Shown: positions 58,650 to 64,000 of the stretch, piece after piece
How the letters are laid out: each line of letters begins with the position of its first letter
Numbering within the stretch: position 1 is the stretch's first letter
Assembly (NCBI GenBank): GCA_946548895.1
Contig: CAMNQF010000010.1
Location: 1-64,000, forward strand
Direction of reading: 5' to 3'
Length of the DNA: 64,000 nt
From: an uncultured bacterium
Lineage (GTDB): Bacteria > Bacillota > Clostridia > Oscillospirales > Oscillospiraceae
Notes under the pieces: model-generated
What the model was told of the DNA's origin: nothing
Databases searched by the model: none
The model's input: the letters and a program-made list of their open reading frames with translations, nothing else
Position numbers and translations under genes: made by a program

Positions 58650-60380
58650 TCAGCGCAGGGGATAGTAGACCACCTGGCGGCCCAGTGTGACGGCGATGTA
58701 GAGCTGCTCGCCGCTCTGAGCCAGGGAGTCGGGAATCTGAAAGACCAGTTCTCCGTCTTTGGAGCCGCCGGGCTCCACTGTCTTGCTGTTCAGGCAGGGA
58801 CTGTACATCATAACGTTAACACAGTCGTAGCGGTTCTCCTTGCCGGAGTCGGTGACATACAAGGTGGGGTCCTCGTTGGGATAATAGACCACAGGCAGGA
58901 AGGTATCTGAATTGAGGCCGCGGTTCGCGACAGTCAGGTCAGCGATGACACATTGCTTCCCCTCATCGGCGGAAAAGACGTACATACCGTACTCGAACTC
59001 AGAAACGATCCGGGCGGAGTGGTAGGTGATCTCCCAGCCGCCGAACTGGACCGGCTGGCCCGGCTCCACCGTGCTGCCGCTGACGGGGGTGTTGTCTACC
59101 AGGGAGATGTAGGCGCCGGGGTCATTGATGTTGTGGTACATATAGAGCAGCACATCCGACTTGGTGGGCACGGGGTATTGCAGGGAGGTGTCATCGTAGG
59201 AAGTGTAGACGGTATCCGGGGCCAACTCCCGGAGGTTGCCCAGGTGGCGGAGGAAGGCGCCGGTGGCCGCGTCGTACAGGTCCACCGAGGTGAGGGAGTT
59301 GACCTGCTGAGTGCCGGTATCCTTTCCGTTGGCGCCCTTGTAGAAATCGCCGCGTTCAAAGTGGGCCGTCAGCACCAGGTAATAGTCGGCCTCGGCGGGC
59401 GTGGCGGGAGCCTCCTCCTTCGGCAGGGCCAGCAGGAAACCGCCCATGAGCTGGAGAGAGGGAAGCTGATCGTCAAACTCTCCGGTGCCGGTGTTGTAAT
59501 AAAAGGCGGCGACGGTCTTTCCCTCCAGTTCGATGGTCTCGGGCAGGCCGCTGTCGGAGGGCTCCTGTAAGGAGAGGCTGTCGTTGTTGACGGCGATCAT
59601 CACAGAGGAGGAGAAATAGTCCTCGCCGGTGATCTCCGAGGGTTTGACCAGGGAGCCTGTGCCGTTCTTTTCCACCAGCGGCGGCAGCATCACATCGCGC
59701 AGATAGGCCACATAGCCAAAGGCGTCCTCCACGGTGTCCGCCTGGATGCGGTAAGAGTTGGTGGTGGGATGCAGAAAGGTGGAGGACCATTTGGAGATCG
59801 CCCATTCGTCGAAATAGCCGGCTTTCGTCAGGTCATCGCCGACGGCGGCAATCCTACCGGGGTTTTGCTCGACCCATTGGTCGATGGCCTCCTTGAACTG
59901 GGTCTTCCCGGGCGGGTCGCCCGCCAGGAGATTGACCAGGGTGGGTCCGTCCAGCTCCTTGGCGGCGGCGAATATGGGCGGGTAGCAGTCATAGGGGGAG
60001 AAGGCGTCCCCCATGGACGCCCAAAAGGCTTCGCTGTCGATGTTGACCTGGCTCAGGAAGCGGGTGGCATACTCAGAGCCAACAGGATAGCCGAACCGGA
60101 ACCGGCTGACGGTGGGGGTGGACTCATCCGCCAGGTCCTGCCGGTATTCTAGGGCGCAGAGGAGGGCGGTGGCCTTGAACTGCTGCTCCAGGTCACCTTC
60201 CTGAGCCTCCTGCTTCAAGGCTTCCATGTCGATGCTTTCCGCCTGCTCCTTGACATAGTCCTCCAGGCCGCCCGCCTTTTTCGCGGCGGCCCAGTGGGTT
60301 TCCGTGACGGTCTTGCCTTGACACGCGCACAGCAGGAGGAGCAGCAGGCAGGCGGTCAGAAGGGACAGCTTTCGTTTCAT
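58650..60380 (-). CDS. Predicted lipoprotein with C-terminal DUF4352-like domain (3)
   Basis: The 576-residue protein has a lipobox LCAC (Cys20). The N-terminal half is helical (about 25-220) and contains no enzyme motif. The last 150 residues (from about VSGSTVEPGQPVQFGGWEIT) fit the DUF4352/immunoglobulin-like extracellular fold: QCVIADLTVANRG, then SLAQSGEQLYIAV near the end. GAAGGATG precedes the ATG. It is convergent with the two other lipoprotein genes. The function is unknown. Confidence 0.8.
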   Translation of the reverse strand: MKRKLSLLTACLLLLLLCACQGKTVTETHWAAAKKAGGLEDYVKEQAESIDMEALKQEAQEGDLEQQFKATALLCALEYRQDLADESTPTVSRFRFGYPVGSEYATRFLSQVNIDSEAFWASMGDAFSPYDCYPPIFAAAKELDGPTLVNLLAGDPPGKTQFKEAIDQWVEQNPGRIAAVGDDLTKAGYFDEWAISKWSSTFLHPTTNSYRIQADTVEDAFGYVAYLRDVMLPPLVEKNGTGSLVKPSEITGEDYFSSSVMIAVNNDSLSLQEPSDSGLPETIELEGKTVAAFYYNTGTGEFDDQLPSLQLMGGFLLALPKEEAPATPAEADYYLVLTAHFERGDFYKGANGKDTGTQQVNSLTSVDLYDAATGAFLRHLGNLRELAPDTVYTSYDDTSLQYPVPTKSDVLLYMYHNINDPGAYISLVDNTPVSGSTVEPGQPVQFGGWEITYHSARIVSEFEYGMYVFSADEGKQCVIADLTVANRGLNSDTFLPVVYYPNEDPTLYVTDSGKENRYDCVNVMMYSPCLNSKTVEPGGSKDGELVFQIPDSLAQSGEQLYIAVTLGRQVVYYPLR

Positions 60381-60754
60381 CTAACATCCTTCTTTCTCAC
60401 GTCTTACTGGGGCTTAATGCCCTCTTTTGGCCAGGCCGGGTTTGCAGGGCCTGCCTATACTATAATATTGTTGAAATCCGGGTGTTTAGGGACTGCGAAA
60501 TAATAATGTGAAAGTTAATCCTGGCATGACCCCCGCGAGGACAGTATACACGGCCCGCTATCTGGCCACCGACGGCAGCGGTTATCCGTGCTCTGAACAG
60601 GCCATGTCCCGTGATCTTGGTCAGGACATGGTGGACGGTAAACTGGAGACGGGACGCCGGGTGCTCCGCATCCGGCTGATGGCACCTATACTCTACAAGT
60701 ATAGAGCGATTTCGCTCGGTTTGTCAAGGAGGTAGTGCGGAAAAATCAAAAAAA
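60381..60754. other. Gene-poor left flank of the mobile-element fragment
   Basis: About 370 bases without a supported gene. It contains an orphan minus-strand promoter with a palindrome (60686-60727) and an inverted repeat CATGTCC...GGACATG (60603-60630). The end of the mobile element probably lies here or just left; I could not find clear terminal repeats. Confidence 0.6.
60686..60727 (-). promoter_or_regulatory. Orphan promoter with palindromic -10 region
   Basis: Minus strand: TTGACA (60722-60727), 18 bases, TATACT (60698-60703). The palindrome CTATACT-N5-AGTATAG (60686-60704) overlaps the -10. The gene it once drove is missing; it now reads towards the lipoprotein gene at 60380. Confidence 0.72.
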
Positions 60755-61021
60755 TCAGGATGCGTCCAGATCGCGGCGGACAAGGCGGTTGATTTTGTCG
60801 CTCATGGTTTCCCTGCTGGTGGTGCTGAAATGGAACGACACCTCGTAGATGGTGTTGCCGATTTTCTGCACCAGGGCGGGCGGCGGCGCGTCCGGGGCGG
60901 GTGGAGCGTTGCCGCCCTCCGTCACGGGCAGGGGGATGGTCTTGTCCTCTCTGCTGGTGCTGTCGCTCCCCTCCGGGGCGGGGATAGTGCTGGTAATCGT
61001 CATGCTGGGGTCGTTGGTCAT
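60755..61021 (-). CDS. TnpW-like transposon-encoded small protein
   Basis: The 88-residue protein ends with VQKIGNTIYEVSFHFSTTSR and ETMSDKINRLVRRD, the signature of TnpW-type proteins of Tn4451-like mobilisable elements. The N-terminal half is a Ser/Thr/Pro-rich linker. AAAGGAGAG lies before the ATG at 61021, preferred over an ATG 15 bases upstream. The molecular function of TnpW is unknown. It lies downstream of the relaxase gene. Confidence 0.85.
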   Translation of the reverse strand: MTNDPSMTITSTIPAPEGSDSTSREDKTIPLPVTEGGNAPPAPDAPPPALVQKIGNTIYEVSFHFSTTSRETMSDKINRLVRRDLDAS

Positions 61022-61101
61022 AGGCTCTCCTTTCATCGTTCATCAAAGTTTGCCCAACGTGGCCGACAGAATGGCGGTCACGTTGGATAGGCGGGGACAC
61101 G

Positions 61102-62568
61102 TTACCGCTCTGCCTCCCGGCGTTTCTGCCGGGTCTGCTCCTGCTGGTGTATGGCGGTGTCGGCGTTGCGCTTCACCTGTTGAAGCCGCCGTAAATCGTC
61201 CTGGATGGGCTTGTATTGCTCATACTCGGCCTTGTACTCCTGTTGAAGCCTCGCCTGCTCCAGTTCCCACGCATGAGCGGGGATTTTACCAGCAGGGGAA
61301 CGGTGCTTGTCCAGCTTCCGGCGGGCCATGTGGAACGTCCTCAACTCGTTCTCATGCTCCCTCTCGAATTTTTCCCGCTTGCCCTTCCACTTGATACCCT
61401 GCAACTCGTCATAGACGGGCTTGGTGTCTCGGTAGAGGTCAACAAGGCGAAGCAGTTCCTTCAATTCGTTCAGACGGTCACGCTTCGCTTTCATGGATGT
61501 GTTGATGGCCTCCGTTCGTTCACTCTGGGCGGCGATATGGGTCTCTAAATCTTCCAGCGTAGCGATGCCCCTCTCGGTCAGAAAATTGATGGCCTCGGCA
61601 AAACCTTTAAGATTTCCAATCCTGGCGTTGCGGCTCCATGCTCCGGCGTTCCGGCCCTCATAGTAGTCGGTCAGCAGGGCGGCAAGGGTCGGGGCCTGGG
61701 GCTTGCTCAATTCTTCTTTTATGGCCTTAATCCAATCCGTCAGGCCGGCGATTTTCTTCCGAATATCCCGCAGAATGTTGTTGGCCTTTTTTATCCAGCG
61801 GTTCAGATCGCCCTTGTCGGTGGGGATGCCCTTGGCCTCCATCTGGCGGACGGCCACGCCCTCATGGACGGTGGGCAGCAGGTCAAGGCCCTGACGCTCA
61901 TAGGAGCGGTGGTCGATGCGGCAGGTCAGCCCCTTTTCCTCAAACTTGGCGTTCACCATAGCGGCCCACGCCTCCCGCCAATGTTCCAGTGTTTCCGGGC
62001 TTCCCCAGTCGGTAGTGGGAACAGCGTCAAAGAGGGGCTTGCCGTCCTCTCCCATAATGCGGTTCCCGTCCTCGTCCAGACGGTAGCGGCGGCGCTGCTT
62101 GCACCCCCATTTGCCGTCTGGCTCAATGGGCCGGATGGGGCAGAGAACATGAAAGTGCGGGTTAGGAATACCGCCGTCCTCCTTGTCCGGCTGGTGGATG
62201 GCAAAGTCGGCAATCATGCCCCGGCCCACAAGCTGCTCCGAAACAAATTGCCTTGCAAGAGCGATGTTTTCCTCCAATGAAAACTCGTTCTGCAAGGCAA
62301 TGTCAAAGCTATATGCAAGCTGGGCTTTCTTGCCGCGCTCGGCCTTCTCCACGGCGTTCCAGAGGGTGGCGCGGTCTTGGTACTGGTTGGGGGCCTGGGG
62401 CGGCAGGAGAATGTCTGTGCAGACCACGCCGCCCTTGTGGGTGTAGTCGCTGACCTCGCCGTAATACTCGCTATACAATTTCTCCCCGGCGCGGTAGGCG
62501 GCGGACGTGACAATGGACTGTCCTGCGCTCCGCTTGACCTGGGTGACGTGGAGATGGAACAGGGCCAA
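61102..62568 (-). CDS. MobA/MobL-family relaxase (TnpZ-like)
   Basis: The 488-residue protein has the MobA/MobL relaxase domain in the first 220 residues: AIFH-like ALFHLHVTQVKRSAGQS, SAAYRAGEKL, the candidate tyrosines of EYYGEVSDYTHK, and the HFHVL metal motif in PNPHFHVLCPIRP. A helical, highly charged tail follows, with long coiled coils rich in Arg/Gln/Glu. It would nick oriT to start conjugative transfer with helper machinery. The start codon is TTG, placed directly after the TAA of the DUF3847 gene, behind GGAGGG. The oriT lies about 550 bases upstream. Confidence 0.93.
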   Translation of the reverse strand: MALFHLHVTQVKRSAGQSIVTSAAYRAGEKLYSEYYGEVSDYTHKGGVVCTDILLPPQAPNQYQDRATLWNAVEKAERGKKAQLAYSFDIALQNEFSLEENIALARQFVSEQLVGRGMIADFAIHQPDKEDGGIPNPHFHVLCPIRPIEPDGKWGCKQRRRYRLDEDGNRIMGEDGKPLFDAVPTTDWGSPETLEHWREAWAAMVNAKFEEKGLTCRIDHRSYERQGLDLLPTVHEGVAVRQMEAKGIPTDKGDLNRWIKKANNILRDIRKKIAGLTDWIKAIKEELSKPQAPTLAALLTDYYEGRNAGAWSRNARIGNLKGFAEAINFLTERGIATLEDLETHIAAQSERTEAINTSMKAKRDRLNELKELLRLVDLYRDTKPVYDELQGIKWKGKREKFEREHENELRTFHMARRKLDKHRSPAGKIPAHAWELEQARLQQEYKAEYEQYKPIQDDLRRLQQVKRNADTAIHQQEQTRQKRREAER

Positions 62569-62862
62569 TTATCCGCCCTCCTGCTGGTCGGTGGCTCGGC
62601 TCACCAGGGCGGCAACTTCCGGCAGGGAAAAGATTTGCTCCACCAAAATTCTAAAGGCCGTTTGGCTCATGCTGCGCACCTCCGGGGCCACGCTTTCCAC
62701 ATCTGCACCACGGGTAATAAGGCGGTGGTTTCGCTTCTTCCTCTTGCCCTCGGTGTAGTAGCGGAGGCGGTTCTCCAACCGCTGGCATCTGTGTTGATAC
62801 TGCTCTAATTGGGCGTTGGCCTCGTCCAGTTCCTTTTGCAATTCCTCGCGTGTTTTCTCCAT
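62569..62862 (-). CDS. DUF3847 family protein
   Basis: The 97-residue protein begins with a coiled coil (MEKTREELQKELDEANAQLE then QYQHRCQRLENRLRYYTEGK) and continues RKKRNHRLITRGADVESVAP and SMSQTAFRILVEQIFSLPEV. This is the DUF3847 pattern that almost always precedes MobA/MobL genes in Firmicutes mobilisable elements; an accessory relaxosome role is likely. AGGAGG precedes the ATG. Its stop abuts the relaxase start. Confidence 0.9.
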   Translation of the reverse strand: MEKTREELQKELDEANAQLEQYQHRCQRLENRLRYYTEGKRKKRNHRLITRGADVESVAPEVRSMSQTAFRILVEQIFSLPEVAALVSRATDQQEGG

Positions 62863-63108
62863 CGTGGTTGACCTCCTTTTTCGCAAAATAAAAGACCGTC
62901 TACCTGCTGTGTCGGGTAAACGGTCAAGGGAACAGTATTCGGTTTTGGCCTCGCTGGAAAGGTGCAGCCGGGTCGCGGGTGTACCTTTCCAGCGAGAGCG
63001 CAGGGATAGCCGCGAAGCGGCGCAAGGGGGGCAGCCCCTTGTGCGGAGCGAAGCGACGCAAACGGCCCGGACTTTCGGAAGTCCGGGCCGGGCCTCGCAG
63101 AGCGAACG

Positions 63109-63152
63109 ATACATGGTCGCAGACCATGTATAGAAGTGCGCCCTTGCTTCGC
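63109..63152. other. oriT: Origin of transfer (IncQ-like nick region)
   Basis: The inverted repeat ATACATGGTC-GCA-GACCATGTAT (63109-63131) is followed at once by AGAAGTGCGCCCTTGC. The core AAGTGCGCCCT matches the nick region remembered for IncQ/R1162-type MobA origins. It lies upstream of the DUF3847-relaxase genes, as expected. Confidence 0.78.
63134..63152 (+). repeat. oriT core repeat, copy 1
   Basis: AAGTGCGCCCTTGCTTCGC; identical to the sequence at 63636-63654. This copy has the adjacent inverted repeat and is the functional-looking oriT. Confidence 0.9.
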
Positions 63153-63168
63153 GGCGGGATTTTTGGGG

Positions 63169-63351
63169 TCATGCGTTTTTCCGTCTTCTGTTGCGCTGGG
63201 ACACGGAACACTGAAATGCTTTGAACATTGCCGGAGACAGTTCGGGAGCATCTTCATCAAATTGAACCTCTCGTTTTGTTGCTGCCTTGACCTCATCCAA
63301 CTGCTCTTTTGTAGGTGTCTGCCCATCCTTAATTGTAAAAGTTCTGATCAT
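63169..63351 (-). CDS. Short antitoxin-like partner of BrnT
   Basis: The 60-residue protein reads MIRTFTIKDGQTPTKEQLDE then VKAATKREVQFDEDAPELSP and a basic end RNRRRKNA. It has the acidic 'DEDAPELSP' segment common to short BrnT partners but ends before any ribbon-helix-helix, so it may be a minimal antitoxin type. It overlaps the end of brnT by 23 bases with its own AAAGGAGG site inside brnT. Toxin before antitoxin is the usual BrnT order. Confidence 0.75.
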   Translation of the reverse strand: MIRTFTIKDGQTPTKEQLDEVKAATKREVQFDEDAPELSPAMFKAFQCSVSQRNRRRKNA

Positions 63352-63613
63352 AATAGAGCCTCCTTTCCTTCTCCGTTGCTAATCGCGCAGAAATCAGCCG
63401 AATGTTTTCCCCGCGCTCTGTAAAGACAACAAATAGCAAATCTCCGACCATCCCGATTGCGATATAACGATCCTCATCAATACTATGCTCAAAATCGTAC
63501 ATCTCTATATAGTATTCGTCCCGGAAAACATATGATGCAGTTTCAAATGATATGCCATGTTTTTCACGATTGATTTGGTCTTTTTCCTCATCCCATTCAA
63601 ATTTTAAGTCCAT
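63329..63613 (-). CDS. brnT: BrnT-family toxin
   Basis: The 94-residue protein has the BrnT pattern: FEWDEEKDQINREKHGISFE, a RDEYYIEMYDFEHS strand, EDRYIAIGMVGDLLFVVFTE and IRLISARLATEKERRLYY. BrnT is a RelE-fold ribonuclease inhibiting translation until bound by its antitoxin. AGGAAAG precedes the ATG. The gene pair is visibly lower in GC than the mobilisation genes and lies between two copies of the oriT core. Confidence 0.93.
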   Translation of the reverse strand: MDLKFEWDEEKDQINREKHGISFETASYVFRDEYYIEMYDFEHSIDEDRYIAIGMVGDLLFVVFTERGENIRLISARLATEKERRLYYDQNFYN

Positions 63614-63635
63614 AAATCTTTCCTCTTATTTGTAA

Positions 63636-63654
63636 AAGTGCGCCCTTGCTTCGC
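63636..63654 (+). repeat. oriT core repeat, copy 2
   Basis: AAGTGCGCCCTTGCTTCGC, identical to 63134-63152, but without the inverted repeat on its left. Sequence after both copies is also similar (GGGATTTTTG against GGGTTTTTCA). Confidence 0.9.
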
Positions 63655-63687
63655 TACGGGTTTTTCAACTCCACGTCAAACCGGAAT

Positions 63688-63999
63688 TTACGAATTAGTA
63701 ATCAAATCACAAAATGCTTGTATTTCATCAATTCTATCAGCAACTGCTTCTTTGTATTCTATAGAACACAATCCCAAATGACCTCTCGCTTCTATTTCCA
63801 AATGTCCGTAAAAATGTTCTATACTCCCGATTATCTTTTCACATTCTGGCATATTGGGGCCGGTTCTTAAAGCAATAGTGAATCCTCTCTTCCCACTTGA
63901 AATAGCTGCATGTGGTTCGTGTGTGTTACACCAAGGCGTACATCTATCTATAAATACCTTAAATTGTCCTGGAATGTCCGCCCAATATGATGGTGAAAC
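63688..63999 (-). CDS. AT-rich gene running off the right edge (partial)
   Basis: A minus-strand frame without a start in the window is open from the edge to a TAA at 63688-63690. Its 103 visible residues include SPSYWADIPGQFKVFIDRCT, TIALRTGPNMPECEKIIGSI and a helical end EAVADRIDEIQAFCDLITNS. Base use is much more AT-rich than the chromosome, pointing to recent acquisition. I do not recognise the family. It would be read into the brnT region. Confidence 0.65.
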   Translation of the reverse strand, partial: VSPSYWADIPGQFKVFIDRCTPWCNTHEPHAAISSGKRGFTIALRTGPNMPECEKIIGSIEHFYGHLEIEARGHLGLCSIEYKEAVADRIDEIQAFCDLITNS

Positions 64000-64000
64000 A

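Larger units (their letters stand above)
62863..63168. other. Hairpin-rich oriT-proximal region
   Basis: About 300 bases with no gene. Inverted repeats include TGGAAAGGT...ACCTTTCCA (62956-62993), GGCCCGGACTT-TCGG-AAGTCCGGGCC (63065-63090) and the oriT repeat. The density of hairpins is typical of transfer origins and leader regions of mobilisable elements. Confidence 0.75.

Noticed and set aside
60508-60735. 75-codon plus-strand frame
   Set aside because: GTG start without ribosome site; it overlaps a minus-strand promoter and palindrome.
62863-63168. tRNA-like folding in the hairpin-rich region
   Set aside because: Several hairpins but no cloverleaf with a TTCAA-type T-loop; better explained as oriT-associated repeats.

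Overview
The window looks like chromosome from a high-GC, anaerobic, spore-forming gut Firmicute of the Oscillospiraceae type (Flavonifractor / Pseudoflavonifractor / Intestinimonas relatives). The reasons are GC-rich coding throughout, strong GGAGG ribosome sites, Firmicutes sigma-A promoters, a sigma-G-type promoter in front of a small acid-soluble spore protein (SASP) reading frame, SLH-anchored surface proteins, a gut-type beta-glucuronidase, a NiaR regulator and a Tn4451-like mobilisation module. This assignment is an inference from gene content.

Layout. 0-2.3 kb: a secreted Cys/His-rich surface protein, a large inverted repeat and a truncated SASP. 2.3-13.2 kb: housekeeping and nutrition genes (AGCS amino-acid carrier, transglutaminase-like protein, CutC, nucleotidyltransferase, Ca2+/Na+ exchanger) and a two-gene rhamnosidase + beta-glucuronidase operon. 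13.2-23.7 kb: a FakB-like/FabT-like fatty-acid pair under three evenly spaced operators, a TetR-ABC exporter operon, an ammonium transporter fused to a P-II sensor behind a likely attenuator, a glycosyltransferase fused to a MarR domain, a self-regulating HTH/DUF6442 pair, DUF1643, and a FUSC-SfsA-SprT operon. 23.7-33.2 kb: glycogen phosphorylase with a cre site, AIM24 protein, M24 peptidase, an endonuclease IV-like/YqeG operon, and NiaR beside a PTS_EIIC_2 transporter whose start region holds a perfect 38-bp palindrome.

33.2-38.8 kb is the most unusual part. A MITE lies in the leader of three co-directional genes: an HD-domain protein ending in a RyR domain, a TIR-domain protein with an unrecognised C-terminal half, and a two-TM channel-like protein with RCK/TrkA-like and RyR domains. 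The architecture suggests nucleotide-signal immunity (TIR enzyme, RyR sensors, membrane effector). The individual domains are known and this type of association has been discussed for prokaryotic conflict systems, but I recognise no named system.

39-60.4 kb is accessory: DUF1848, a 1943-residue beta-helix/SLH surface protein, gene debris (SDR, IS256, serine recombinase, DUF2804, GPH transporter), a chemoreceptor, a circularly permuted membrane-anchored GH3 enzyme and three unknown lipoproteins. 60.5-64 kb is a mobilisable-element fragment (TnpW, MobA/MobL relaxase, DUF3847, oriT) with a BrnT toxin pair between two copies of the oriT nick-site core, and an AT-rich gene running off the right edge.

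No tRNA, rRNA or CRISPR array was seen.
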